Below the pieces are notes generated by a model. The model worked only from the letters and a program-made list of their open reading frames with translations. It ran no database searches and was not told the DNA's origin. Source: Geodermatophilus siccatus (lineage in GTDB: Bacteria; Actinomycetota; Actinomycetes; Mycobacteriales; Geodermatophilaceae). From it: DNA of 64,000 nucleotides. The stretch covers positions 62,001 through 126,000 of the forward strand of contig NZ_FNHE01000013.1 in NCBI RefSeq assembly GCF_900103785.1, written 5' to 3'. The position numbers and the translations under genes were made by a program. Shown piece by piece: positions 18,524 to 27,477 of the stretch (position 1 is the stretch's first letter; each line of letters starts with the position of its first letter).

Positions 18524-19439
18524 CCGGCCGGGCGTGCTCCCCAGCACCGGCAGGGCCGGTGCCCGAGCGGACGACGTCGTCGAGCTGGCCGACCTCGGCA
18601 CCTGGCGGCCCAAGCTGGTCGCCAGCGACCTCGACGGCACGCTGCTCACCTCCGACGGGGAGGTCAGCCCGCGCACCCGCGCGGCACTGACCGCGTGCTG
18701 GGACGCCGGCATCCCGGTGGTCGGGGTGACCGGTCGCGGTCCGCGGCTGTTCGACAGCGTCCGCGCCGCGCTCGACGGGCGGGGCATCGCCGTCCTCGCC
18801 CAGGGCGGCTTCGTCGTCGACCTGGAGCGCGATGAGGTGCTGCGCACGGTCGGCCTGCCGCGCGAGCAGGCCACCGCGGTCATCGAGCGGATCGAGTCGG
18901 TCGCCGGTGAGCTGGTCCTCGCGGTGGAGGACGCCGCCGAGCAGGGCGAGGTGCACTCCCCGCTGAGGGTGCAGCACGGCTTCGACTGGCCCTACCCCGA
19001 GCCGGCGCACCTGCTGCCCCGGCACCAGGTGCTGCCGACCGGCGCGGTGCTCAAGGTCTTCCTCCGCTCCCAGACCCTCGGCCAGGACGAGCTGCTCGCC
19101 CGGGCCCGCCGGGTGGTCGACCCGGCCCAGGCCGAGGTCACCCACGCCGGGCTGGGCTTCATCGAGGTGCTGCCGCCCGGCATCACCAAGGCGACCGGCC
19201 TGGCCATCGCGCTCGAGCGCTACGGCGTCGGCTTCGGCGACGTGCTGGTGTTCGGCGACATGCCCAACGACCTGCCCATGATCGAGGCGGTGCGCGACGC
19301 CGGCGGCCGGGCGGTCGCGGTGGCCAACGCGCACCCCGCCGTCCGGGCGGCCACACCACTGGTCACCAGCGGGCACGACGTCGACGGCGTCGCCCGGTAC
19401 CTGGAGGCCCTGCTCGACGGGAGGCGGCCGGGTGTCTGA
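18513..19439 (+). CDS. HAD superfamily Cof-type phosphatase (1)
   Basis: A 308-residue phosphohydrolase. The nucleophile motif is SDLDGTLL, and the last motif [10 protein letters not shown] carries the Mg2+-binding acids; a C2-type cap lies between them. These enzymes hydrolyse small phosphorylated metabolites in the cytoplasm; the substrate here is unknown. About 36 residues precede the core. ATG 18513 lies within the end of serS, so the two are cotranscribed and coupled. Confidence 0.85.
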   Translation: MTADRPGVLPSTGRAGARADDVVELADLGTWRPKLVASDLDGTLLTSDGEVSPRTRAALTACWDAGIPVVGVTGRGPRLFDSVRAALDGRGIAVLAQGGFVVDLERDEVLRTVGLPREQATAVIERIESVAGELVLAVEDAAEQGEVHSPLRVQHGFDWPYPEPAHLLPRHQVLPTGAVLKVFLRSQTLGQDELLARARRVVDPAQAEVTHAGLGFIEVLPPGITKATGLAIALERYGVGFGDVLVFGDMPNDLPMIEAVRDAGGRAVAVANAHPAVRAATPLVTSGHDVDGVARYLEALLDGRRPGV

Positions 19440-20235
19440 CTGGAAGCCGCGGCTCATCGCGACCGACATGGACGGCACCCTGCTGCGCGGGAACGACACC
19501 GTCAGCGACGCGACGGTCGCCGAGCTGGAGCGCTGGCGTGCCGAGGGTGTGCCGGTCGTGCTGGCGACCGGCCGGCCACCGCGCTGGATGGTCCGCATCC
19601 GCGAGGTGCTGCGGTACGGCACGGCGGTCTGCTGCAACGGCGCCGTCCTGCTGGACCTGGCCGGCTTCGAGGTGCTCGAGGAGGACGCCCTGGAGCCGGA
19701 AGTGCTGCAGGAGGTCACCGCCGAGCTGCGCCGGCAGCAGCCCGACACCTGGTTCGCCGTCGAGTACGGCCTGGAGTTCCGCCACGAGCCGGTCTACCAG
19801 CCGCGGTGGGACGTCGACGCGCCCGGCGTGGCGGTGGCGACGCTGGAGGAGATGGTCGCCGCCCCCGTGGCCAAGCTGCTGGCTCGCCACGAGACGCTGC
19901 CCCGCGACGAGTTCGTGGCGCTGGTGGAGCGGGTCGTGGGCGACACCGCGACGGTCACCAACTCCTCCACCGACGCCCTGGCCGAGATCTCCGCGCGCGG
20001 CGTCACCAAGGCCACCGGCATCGCCAAGGTCGCCGCGGAGCACGGCGTCGGCCCCGAGGACGTCGTCGTCTTCGGCGACATGCCCAACGACATCGCCGCG
20101 TTCGACTGGGTGCGCGAGGGCGGCGGCCGGGCGGTGGCCATGGCGCACGCCCACCCGGACCTGCTCGCCGCGGCCACCGACGTGACCGGCACCAACGAGG
20201 ACGACGGCGTCGCGGCCTTCCTCTCCTCGCTGTGA
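19432..20235 (+). CDS. HAD superfamily Cof-type phosphatase (2)
   Basis: A 267-residue paralogue of the preceding gene, with TDMDGTLL at the N-terminus and FGDMPNDIAA near the C-terminus. GTG 19432 overlaps the upstream stop by eight bases. The tandem, overlapping arrangement suggests duplication with later change of substrate. The substrate is unknown. Confidence 0.85.
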   Translation: MSDWKPRLIATDMDGTLLRGNDTVSDATVAELERWRAEGVPVVLATGRPPRWMVRIREVLRYGTAVCCNGAVLLDLAGFEVLEEDALEPEVLQEVTAELRRQQPDTWFAVEYGLEFRHEPVYQPRWDVDAPGVAVATLEEMVAAPVAKLLARHETLPRDEFVALVERVVGDTATVTNSSTDALAEISARGVTKATGIAKVAAEHGVGPEDVVVFGDMPNDIAAFDWVREGGGRAVAMAHAHPDLLAAATDVTGTNEDDGVAAFLSSL

Positions 20236-20242
20236 CCTCCTC

Positions 20243-20329
20243 GGTGATCAGCTGAGCTGGTCGTTGCCGGTCCTGGATCACCACTGGGCGTGAGCCAGGA
20301 CCCCGAACCGTGATCCCGGCTGATCACCG
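20243..20329. repeat. Family A palindromic element, copy 2
   Basis: Palindrome just after the second HAD gene. It has outer TGATCAGCTGAG and GGCTGATCACC arms and an inner core around TCCTGGATCACC / GTGAGCCAGGA. It lies between convergent genes, as expected of a bidirectional terminator. Confidence 0.8.
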
Positions 20330-20589
20330 GGAGTGGAGGGCGCGGGCCTCGGCGGCCGCTCAGCGCGCCGTGTTCATCGCGGTCCGGGTCTGCCCGACCC
20401 TCGCGCCGTTGCCCTCGCCCCCGCGCCGTTGCACCAGCGCGAGTCCGGGCACAACGGCGCAGGAGTGGCCCAGCGGGGTCCACGGCAGCCGGGGACGGCA
20501 CTTGGCCGGGCCTCGCGATCGTGGGCAGCGGCTCGACGGTGGCCCGGGACCGCACCCGGCCCGGTCCGGTCCGGACCGCGACGTCCCCG
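20330..20589. other. Intergenic stretch with a GCGCCGTTG inverted repeat
   Basis: No gene is seen. It holds an inverted repeat, GCGCCGTTG (20423-20431) and CAACGGCGC (20452-20460), and a direct copy of the same nine bases at 20403-20411. It lies downstream of two convergent genes and may add to termination. Confidence 0.45.
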
Positions 20590-22110
20590 TCACTCGGCGC
20601 GGAGCCGGGCCGCTCGCAGGGCCACGCCGGCCGCCCGCGGGTCACCGGCCGGCAGGAGGGCGAGCAGACGGTCGTGGGCGTCGAGGTCGTCCGCGCCCAG
20701 GGGGTGCAGCACGAAGGCGTGCAGCAGCCCCACGTCACGGGTGGCCAGCACCGCGGAACGCAGCCCGGCGGTCAGCTCCTCGCGCAGCTGCCGGATCTCC
20801 GTGGCGTCCGACCGCGGCAGCAGGGGACCGGCGCACGCCCGCAGCGCGGTGGCCACCTGCCCGGCCCGCAGCGCACGGCGGGCCGACCCGAAGTCGCTGT
20901 CCACCGCGCCCACCAGCCGGTAGGGCCGCGTGCGCAGCACGTCGGCGCCGATGAGCGTGCGCAGCCTGCGCACCTGGACGCGCACGGTCGTCTGGTTGCC
21001 GTCGTCCCCGTAGAGCAGGTAGGCGAGCTGCTCCCCGGTCAGGCCCTCCGGGTGCAGCGCGAGCGCGGTGAGGATCTCCGCCGCCCGCAGCGGCAGGGGG
21101 ACGGCGCGGCCGTCGAGCACCGCGCCGGGTGCGCCGTTGCCCGTGACCCTCAGGGACAGCGCCGACGGGCGCGACGGGCTCGCCGCTCGGGACGGGCGCT
21201 GCGGCACCCGGAGCAGGTAGCCCTCGGCGAGGGGTTCGACCAGCACCTCCCGGCCGTCCGGCAGCAGGACCCGATCGGTGACCCCGTCGAGGTCGATCCG
21301 CTCGGGCCACCCCCCGGAGGGCTCGGTGGCGAGCACCCGGCCGGTGGGGGTGACCAGCGCGCCGGCCGTGCCCCGTAGGTGGGCCAGGTGCGGCGTGTTC
21401 CGCAGCAGGAAGCGCTGGTCGGCCTCGGCCAGTCGCACCCGCAGCTCGGCCTCCGCCAGCTGCGCGGTGGTCGCCACCAGCTGGGCCAGCGACGGGTGCA
21501 TGCTCCGCAGCGGTCCGCTGACGTCGACCGCGCCCAGGACCGCCCCGGTGTCGGGGTCGTGCACGGGCGCGGCCACGCAGGTCCACGAGTGGTACGTGCG
21601 GACCAGGTGCTCGGCCGAGTGGATCTGCACCGGCGCGTCCACCGCCAGCGTGGTGCCCATCGCGTTGGTCCCGATGGCGGCCTCGCTCCAGTTGGTGCCC
21701 GGGAACAGGCCGACCCGGTCGGCCGGGCCGAGCAGCTCGACGGCGCCCTCCCGCCACAGGACGTGGCCCGCGGCGTCGGTGACGAGCACCAGGTGCACGG
21801 CGTCCTCGGCGATGCCGACGAGGCTGTCCCGCACCAGCGGCATGACGGCGCCGAGCGGGTGGGCCGCCCTGATGTCGCGCAGCTCGTCGGGGGCGTGCAC
21901 CACCGGCGGCGTCCGGCGGTCGGGGTCGACCCTGGCCGCGAGGCTGCGCTCCCAGGAGGCGGACACGACCGGGCGCGGCGCCCGGCGGACCGGACCGCTG
22001 CCGAGCACGGCGTCGAAGGTCTCGGCGAGCTGCCTGGCGCGGGCGGCGGCATCGGTACCGACGACGTCGGGGCCGGTGCAGGCGAGCCGGTGCCGGGCAG
22101 AGCGGGTCAT
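20590..22110 (-). CDS. GAF-domain transcriptional regulator, AcoR-like without AAA+ domain
   Basis: A 506-residue regulator. The N-terminal half is like AcoR-type activators (SWERSLAARVDPD, then a GAF domain with GTNAMGTTLAVDAPVQIHSAEHLV). The central sigma-54 AAA+ module and the Fis-type helix-turn-helix of AcoR are absent. Instead the C-terminus has a winged-helix segment (LPLRAAEILTALALHPEGLTGEQLAYLLYGD..VRVQVRRLRTLIG), so it should work with ordinary sigma factors. Regulators of this build often sit beside alcohol or aldehyde metabolism genes. It probably controls the divergent diol dehydratase operon. ATG 22110; HbpS-like gene upstream on the same strand. Confidence 0.8.
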   Translation of the reverse strand: MTRSARHRLACTGPDVVGTDAAARARQLAETFDAVLGSGPVRRAPRPVVSASWERSLAARVDPDRRTPPVVHAPDELRDIRAAHPLGAVMPLVRDSLVGIAEDAVHLVLVTDAAGHVLWREGAVELLGPADRVGLFPGTNWSEAAIGTNAMGTTLAVDAPVQIHSAEHLVRTYHSWTCVAAPVHDPDTGAVLGAVDVSGPLRSMHPSLAQLVATTAQLAEAELRVRLAEADQRFLLRNTPHLAHLRGTAGALVTPTGRVLATEPSGGWPERIDLDGVTDRVLLPDGREVLVEPLAEGYLLRVPQRPSRAASPSRPSALSLRVTGNGAPGAVLDGRAVPLPLRAAEILTALALHPEGLTGEQLAYLLYGDDGNQTTVRVQVRRLRTLIGADVLRTRPYRLVGAVDSDFGSARRALRAGQVATALRACAGPLLPRSDATEIRQLREELTAGLRSAVLATRDVGLLHAFVLHPLGADDLDAHDRLLALLPAGDPRAAGVALRAARLRAE

Positions 22111-22207
22111 GACACCCCTGAGCGTCCTCGCCGGGCGGGCGGCGCCGGCCTGCCGGGGATCATCACCCATGCCCGTCCGGCCAGCAAGGCACGCCGAGGA
22201 GCCGGAC

Positions 22208-22615
22208 TCAGCCCTCCAGCGCGGCGGCGGCCGCCTTGGCCACGGTGACGTCCTGCTCCACCGACCCCGCGCTGACGCCGACGGCACCCACGATCTCGCC
22301 GTCGCGGTACAGCGGCACGCCCCCGCCGAAGGCCACGAGGCCGCCGGCGGTCTGCTCGAGCCCGTAGAGCTCCGCGCCGGGCTGCACCAGCGGGGTGAGG
22401 GCCTCCGTGGGCAGGGCCATGAGGATCGAGGTGACCGCCTTGCGGGTGGAGATGTCGATGCTCGCCTTGATCGCCCCGTCCATCCGTCCGAACGCCAGCA
22501 GGTGACCGCCGTCGTCGACGACGGCGATGTTCATCGGCTGGCCGATCTCCTCGGCACGGGCGATCCCGGCGTCCAGGACGCGGCGGGCGGAGTCGTACGT
22601 CAGCGAGGCACCCAT
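22208..22615 (-). CDS. GlcG/HbpS family heme-binding protein (PduO C-terminal domain-like)
   Basis: A 135-residue protein of the GlcG/HbpS fold: LTYDSARRVLDAGIARAEEIGQPMNIAVVDDGGHLLAFGRMDGA, then GGVPLYRDGEIVGAVGVSAGS. Members include the extracellular heme/redox sensor HbpS of Streptomyces and the C-terminal domain of the corrinoid adenosyltransferase PduO. There is no signal peptide. Sitting between the diol dehydratase operon and its regulator, it probably helps handle heme or cobalamin-related chemistry, but no adenosyltransferase domain is attached. ATG 22615. Confidence 0.8.
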   Translation of the reverse strand: MGASLTYDSARRVLDAGIARAEEIGQPMNIAVVDDGGHLLAFGRMDGAIKASIDISTRKAVTSILMALPTEALTPLVQPGAELYGLEQTAGGLVAFGGGVPLYRDGEIVGAVGVSAGSVEQDVTVAKAAAAALEG

Positions 22616-22801
22616 GTCCGGGGAGCAAACCGCACCGAGCCGGACCGGACACCTCTCCGGTCGGGCAGGTCCCGGCCTCTCCGGGTGGACAGGTCCCGGG
22701 AGTGACCGGAGGAGAGCAACGTCGGTGCAACGTGGCGCGTGCCACAGTGGCGCGACGATGCGATGTCCCGATGCGCTGACCCCCCGAGGAGTGAGCCTGC
22801 G
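22616..22801. promoter_or_regulatory. Divergent control region of the diol dehydratase operon
   Basis: The region between the HbpS-like gene and the small subunit gene. It contains two tandem copies of a 24-bp unit (22652-22675 and 22676-22699), each starting CCTCTCCGG and ending CAGGTCCCGG. Further right is GTGGC-GCGT-GCCAC (22732-22745), with GTGGCGCG repeated at 22747-22754. The tandem units are good candidates for regulator sites. A GAGGAG site lies ten bases before the small subunit ATG. No full cobalamin riboswitch is seen. Confidence 0.6.
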
Positions 22802-23251
22802 ATGAGCGCCCAGCCGCCTCCCGAGCTGACCGCTGCGGACTACCCCCTGTCGATCAACCGCCCGGACCTGCTGCGCACGCCCAGCGGCAAGCCGATCACG
22901 GCGCTGACCATGGACGCGGTGGTCTCCGGCGAGCTGTCGGCCACGGACCTGCGGATCACCCCGGAGACCCTGCAGCTGCAGGCGCAGCTCGCCGACGCCA
23001 GCGGCCGGCCCCAGCTGGCCGCGAACTTCCGCCGGGCCGCCGAGATGACGGCCATCCCCGATGCCGAGGTGCTCGCGATGTACAACGCGCTGCGCCCGCG
23101 AGCCTCGACCGGCGCCGCGCTGGAGGAGATGGCCGACCGGCTGGAGCGCACCTACTCGGCGCCGGTCTGCGCGGCCCTGGTCCGCGAGGCCGCCGAGGTC
23201 TACGGGCGCCGCGACCTGCTCGCCCGCCCCGTCGCCGACTCCGACCAGTGA
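22802..23251 (+). CDS. pduE: Diol dehydratase, small (gamma) subunit
   Basis: A 149-residue gamma subunit of adenosylcobalamin-dependent propanediol/glycerol dehydratase: DYPLSINRPDLLRTPSGKPITALTMDAVVSGEL, LRITPETLQLQAQLADASGR, and AEMTAIPDAEVLAMYNALRP. It is placed first in the operon, whereas in enteric pdu operons the order is large, medium, small. The N-terminus has no encapsulation helix, consistent with a free cytosolic enzyme. ATG 22802. Confidence 0.92.
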   Translation: MSAQPPPELTAADYPLSINRPDLLRTPSGKPITALTMDAVVSGELSATDLRITPETLQLQAQLADASGRPQLAANFRRAAEMTAIPDAEVLAMYNALRPRASTGAALEEMADRLERTYSAPVCAALVREAAEVYGRRDLLARPVADSDQ

Positions 23252-23267
23252 GAGAGGGCTCCCGCAG

Positions 23268-24983
23268 ATGACCACCACCGCGCCCCGGCCCACCGGCGCC
23301 GCCGCCAAGCAGTCGCTGAGGACCGAGCTCCTCGAGGCCCGCCCGGTCAACCTCGACGGGTTCGTCGAGGAGTGGCCCGAGAAGGGCCTCGTCGCCATGG
23401 AGAGCGAGTTCGACCCGGCGCCCAGCGTGCGGGTCGAGGACGGCCGGATCGTCGAGCTCGACGGCAGGTCGCGGAACGACTTCGACTTCATGGACACCTT
23501 CATCGCCAACCACGCGATCGACGTCGCGTCGGCCGAGGCGTCCATGGCCATCCCCTCGGCCCAGATCGCGCGGATGCTCATCGACCCGGGCGTCTCCCGC
23601 GGCGAGGTGCTCGCGGTGACCCGCGGCCTCACGCCGGCCAAGGTCCTCGACGTCGTCAAGCTGATGAACGTCGTGGAGATCATGCAGGGGATGCAGAAGA
23701 TGCGTGCCCGGCGCACACCGGCGAACCAGGGGCACTCCACCAGCGCCCGGGACAACCCGATCCAGGTCGCCGCGGACGCCGCCGAGGGAGCCCTGCGCGG
23801 GTTCGCCGAGCTGGAGACGACACTGGGGGTCCTGCGGTACGCCCCCCTGGTGGCCATCGCGCTGCAGGTGGGCGCCCAGGTCGGCCGGGGCGGCGTGCTC
23901 ACGCAGTGCGCGCTGGAGGAGGCCACCGAACTCGAGCTCGGGATGCGCGGCATCACCGCCTACGCGGAGACCATCTCGATCTACGGCACCGAGTCGGTGT
24001 TCGTCGACGGGGACGACACCCCGTGGTCCAAGTCGTTCCTGGCCGCGGCGTACGCCTCGCGCGGGATCAAGATGCGCTTCACCTCGGGCACCGGGTCGGA
24101 GGTGCAGATGGGCAACGCCGAGGGCAAGTCGATGCTGTACCTGGAGATCCGCTGCATCCTGATGGCCAAGGGCGCCGGGGTGCAGGGGCTGCAGAACGGC
24201 TCGATCAGCTGCATCGGCGTGCCCGGGGCGGTGCCCGGCGGCCTCCGGGCGGTGGCCGCGGAGAACCTGGTGGCCAGCATGGTCGACCTGGAGTGCGCGT
24301 CGGGGAACGACCAGTCGTTCTCGCACTCGGCCATGCGCCGGACGGCGCGGGCGATGCCCCAGATGCTCCCGGGCACCGACTTCGTGTGCTCGGGGTACTC
24401 GTCGGTCCCGAACGCCGACAACATGTTCGCCGGGTCGAACTTCGACACCGAGGACTTCGACGACTGGAACACCATCCAGCGGGACTTCCAGGTCGACGGG
24501 GGGCTCCGGCACGTCCGCGAGGACGAGATCCTCGCCGCCCGCAACAAGGCGGCCCGCGCGCTGCAGGCGGTCTTCGCCCACCTCGACCTCCCGCCGATCA
24601 CCGACGACGAGATCGAGGCGGCCACCTACGCCAACTCCTCGAACGACTACCCGCTCCGGGACGTGCTCGCCGACCTCAAGGGCGCGCAGTCCGTGATGGA
24701 CCGGGAGATCACCGGCCTGGACCTGGTCAAGGGCCTGGAGTCGGCCGGCTTCCACGACGTCGCGGAGAACCTGCTCACCGTCCTGCGCCAGCGGGTGTCC
24801 GGTGACCTGCTGCAGACCTCCGCCGTCCTGACAGCGGACTTCACACCGCTGTCGGCGATCAACGACCCCAACGACTACGCCGGTCCGGGCACTGGGTACC
24901 GGCTCCAGGGCGAGCGCTGGGAGCAGCTCAAGAAGCTGCGCCACGTCACGTCGTCGACCAACCCCGAGACCGAGGTGGGCTGA
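23268..24983 (+). CDS. pduC: Diol dehydratase, large (alpha) subunit
   Basis: A 571-residue catalytic subunit that binds substrate and adenosylcobalamin's active face; it converts 1,2-diols or glycerol to aldehydes by a radical mechanism. Long stretches match the enteric enzyme: MRARRTPANQGHSTSARDNP (Gln and His of the substrate site), GVLTQCALEEATELELGMRG, GTGSEVQMGNAEGKSMLYLE, DLECASGNDQSFSHSAMRRT and NDYAGPGTGYRLQGERWE. Length is normal. ATG 23268 lies 16 bases after the small subunit stop. No aldehyde dehydrogenase or shell gene follows, so the aldehyde product must be handled elsewhere. Confidence 0.96.
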   Translation: MTTTAPRPTGAAAKQSLRTELLEARPVNLDGFVEEWPEKGLVAMESEFDPAPSVRVEDGRIVELDGRSRNDFDFMDTFIANHAIDVASAEASMAIPSAQIARMLIDPGVSRGEVLAVTRGLTPAKVLDVVKLMNVVEIMQGMQKMRARRTPANQGHSTSARDNPIQVAADAAEGALRGFAELETTLGVLRYAPLVAIALQVGAQVGRGGVLTQCALEEATELELGMRGITAYAETISIYGTESVFVDGDDTPWSKSFLAAAYASRGIKMRFTSGTGSEVQMGNAEGKSMLYLEIRCILMAKGAGVQGLQNGSISCIGVPGAVPGGLRAVAAENLVASMVDLECASGNDQSFSHSAMRRTARAMPQMLPGTDFVCSGYSSVPNADNMFAGSNFDTEDFDDWNTIQRDFQVDGGLRHVREDEILAARNKAARALQAVFAHLDLPPITDDEIEAATYANSSNDYPLRDVLADLKGAQSVMDREITGLDLVKGLESAGFHDVAENLLTVLRQRVSGDLLQTSAVLTADFTPLSAINDPNDYAGPGTGYRLQGERWEQLKKLRHVTSSTNPETEVG

Positions 24984-24986
24984 ACG

Positions 24987-25580
24987 ATGACCACTCCGAC
25001 GACGACCGCGCCGGAACGCACGGTCAGCCTCCGGGAGGTGGGTCCCGCGCGACGCGGCACCCGCCCCGACGAGGTCGTCATCGCGCTGTCCCCGGCCTTC
25101 GCCGGGCACTTCACCAAGACGATCGTCGACGTCCCGCACGCCGAGGTGCTCCGCCAGCTGATGGCCGGCATCGAGGAACAGGGCGTGACGGCTCGGCTGG
25201 TGCGGGTGCTCGACACCGCGGACCTGGCGGCCATCTCGCACACCGCGGCGAGGCTGTCCGGGTCGGGGATCTCGGTGGGCGTGCTCTCCCGCGGCACGAC
25301 GATGATCCACCAGAAGGACCTGCCGCGGCTGAGCAACCTGGAGCTCTTCCCGCAGTCCCCGCTGCTCGACGCCCCGGTGTTCCGGATGATCGGCTCGAAC
25401 GCGGCGCAGTACGCCAAGGGGGAGTCCCCGCAGCCGGTGCCGACCCGCAACGACCAGATGGCCCGCCCCCGCTGGCAGGCGAAGGCGGCACTGCTGCACC
25501 TGAAGGAGTTCGACTGCATCGAGGCGGGCCGGGGTCCGGTGGAGGTCGAGGCCGTCTTCGGTCCGGGCACCGCCGGCTGA
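24987..25580 (+). CDS. pduD: Diol dehydratase, medium (beta) subunit
   Basis: A 197-residue beta subunit that helps bind the cobalamin nucleotide tail. Visible family segments are EVVIALSPAFAGHFTKTIVDVPHAEVLRQL, SGISVGVLSRGTTMIHQKDLPRLSNLELFPQSP and FRMIGSNAAQYAKGESPQPVPTRNDQM. The first 25 residues are Thr/Pro-rich and unlike the amphipathic helix that sends enteric PduD into a microcompartment. ATG 24987 is three bases after the large subunit stop. Confidence 0.94.
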   Translation: MTTPTTTAPERTVSLREVGPARRGTRPDEVVIALSPAFAGHFTKTIVDVPHAEVLRQLMAGIEEQGVTARLVRVLDTADLAAISHTAARLSGSGISVGVLSRGTTMIHQKDLPRLSNLELFPQSPLLDAPVFRMIGSNAAQYAKGESPQPVPTRNDQMARPRWQAKAALLHLKEFDCIEAGRGPVEVEAVFGPGTAG

Positions 25581-25581
25581 G

Positions 25582-27477
25582 GTGGGCGCACACGAGGGCG
25601 GCCCGCCGGAGGGGCTGCTCGTCGTCGGCGTCGACATCGGCAACTCGACGACCGAGGCGTGCCTGGCCGTCGTCGCGCCCGACGGCTCGATCACCTACCT
25701 GGGCACCGACCTGACCCGGACCACCGGTGTGAAGGGCACCCCGGACAACACCGAGGGCGCCCTCAAGGCGATCCGCGGCGCCCTGGCCAGGGCCGGCCGG
25801 AGCGCCGGCCAGGTCGAGACCGTGCTGCTGAACGAGGCGACGCCGGTGATCAGCGGCCTGGCCATGGAGACGATCACCGAGACGATCATCACCGAGTCGA
25901 CGATGATCGGGCACAACCCCACCACCCCGGGTGGTGAGGGTCTCGGCGTCGGCACCACGCGGTCGATCGGCGAGCTGGGAGAGCAGCAGCCCGGTGAGCC
26001 GGTGGTGTGCGTCGTGCCGCACGGGTGGGACTTCGACGACGTCGCGGCGACGCTGAACGCCGCCGTCGCCGCCGGTGTGGACGTCGTCGCGGCGATCCTG
26101 GCCGGGGACGACGCCGTCCTGGTCACCAACCGGCTCACCCGGCCCATCCCGGTGGTGGACGAGGTCTCCGCCGTGGAGAAGGTCCCGCTGGGCATGCTGG
26201 CTGCCGTCGAGGTGGCCGCACCGGGGCGGACCATCCGGACGCTGTCCAACTCCTACGGCCTGGCCACCGTCTTCGATCTGGACCCCGTCCAGACCCGGCA
26301 GGTGTCCCCGGTGGCCCGGGCGCTGACCGGCAACCGCTCGGCGGTGGTCGTGCGCACGCCGACGGGGGACGTCACCGATCGGCGCATCCCGGTCGGCGAG
26401 CTCGTGCTGCACGGCGCGGGCAAGACGCTGCGGGTGGACGTCGACGCCGGCGCGGAGGCGATCATGGAGGTCGTCGGCCGGGCGCAGCCCCTCGACGACG
26501 CGCGCGGGGAGCCCGGGACCCACGTCGGCGGCATGCTCGCCCAGGTCCGCGACACGATGGCCGACGTCATGGACGTCGCCGGCCAGCCGGACGTGCCGCC
26601 GTCCGAGATCGCCATCCGGGACGTGCTCGCGGTCGACACGTTCGTCCCGGCCGAGGTGCGCGGCGGCCTGGCCGGGGAGGTGGCCCTGGAGAACGCGGTC
26701 GCGCTCGCGGCGATGGTGCGGACCAGCCGCAGCCGGATGCAGCTGGTCGCCGACCTGGTGTCCGAGGGGCTGGGCGCCGCGGCGGAGATCGGCGGGGTCG
26801 AGGGCGAGATGGCGGTGGGCGGCGCGCTCACCACGCCGGGTGTCGACCGGCCGATCGCCGTCCTCGACCTGGGCGGCGGCTCGACGGACGCCGCCCTGCT
26901 CACCCGCGAGGGCGAGTGCACGGCCGTCCACGTGGCCGGGGCCGGGGAGCTGGTCACCAAGCTGATCGACTCCGAGCTGGCGCTGGGCGACCGGGAGGTG
27001 GCCGAGGGCGTCAAGTGGTATCCGCTGGGCAAGGTGGAGAGCTTCTTCCACCTGCGCCACGAGGACGGCACGGTGGAGTTCGTCAACGAGCCGCTGCCGC
27101 CGCACGTCTTCGCCCGGGTCGTGGTGCTGACCCCGGACGGTCCCGCACCGGTCCCCACCCGGCACGGCCTGGACCACGTCCGGCGCGTGCGCCGCGAGGC
27201 GAAACGGCGGGTCTTCGTGGTCAACGCCCTGCGCGCACTGCGCCAGGTGGCGCCGGGGGGCAACCTGCGGGCGCTCGAGTTCGTCGTCCTGCTCGGCGGC
27301 TCGGCGCTGGACTTCGAGATCCCGGACATGATCGCCGACGCCCTCGCCCCGCACGGGATCGTCTGCGGCACGGGCAACGTGCTCGGCACCGAGGGACCCC
27401 GCAACGCGGTCGCATCGGGTCTGGTCCGCGCCCACGCCGCCCTGGTGGCGGAGGAGGCCCGGTGCCGGAGCAGCTGA
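25582..27477 (+). CDS. pduG: Diol dehydratase reactivase, large subunit
   Basis: A 631-residue ATP-dependent chaperone-like subunit that frees damaged cobalamin from inactivated diol dehydratase. It has the actin/Hsp70-type nucleotide fold: VVGVDIGNSTTEACLAVV near the N-terminus and IAVLDLGGGSTDAALLTREGE in the middle. Length is usual (about 610). GTG 25582 overlaps nothing but follows the medium subunit stop by one base. Its presence shows that this is a functional B12-dependent operon. Confidence 0.93.
   Translation: MGAHEGGPPEGLLVVGVDIGNSTTEACLAVVAPDGSITYLGTDLTRTTGVKGTPDNTEGALKAIRGALARAGRSAGQVETVLLNEATPVISGLAMETITETIITESTMIGHNPTTPGGEGLGVGTTRSIGELGEQQPGEPVVCVVPHGWDFDDVAATLNAAVAAGVDVVAAILAGDDAVLVTNRLTRPIPVVDEVSAVEKVPLGMLAAVEVAAPGRTIRTLSNSYGLATVFDLDPVQTRQVSPVARALTGNRSAVVVRTPTGDVTDRRIPVGELVLHGAGKTLRVDVDAGAEAIMEVVGRAQPLDDARGEPGTHVGGMLAQVRDTMADVMDVAGQPDVPPSEIAIRDVLAVDTFVPAEVRGGLAGEVALENAVALAAMVRTSRSRMQLVADLVSEGLGAAAEIGGVEGEMAVGGALTTPGVDRPIAVLDLGGGSTDAALLTREGECTAVHVAGAGELVTKLIDSELALGDREVAEGVKWYPLGKVESFFHLRHEDGTVEFVNEPLPPHVFARVVVLTPDGPAPVPTRHGLDHVRRVRREAKRRVFVVNALRALRQVAPGGNLRALEFVVLLGGSALDFEIPDMIADALAPHGIVCGTGNVLGTEGPRNAVASGLVRAHAALVAEEARCRSS

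Noticed and set aside
22732..22754. A cobalamin riboswitch suggested by GCCACAG near the diol dehydratase genes
   Set aside because: Only a B12-box-like heptamer is present; the rest of the aptamer does not fit in the region, and the match is part of a short inverted repeat.
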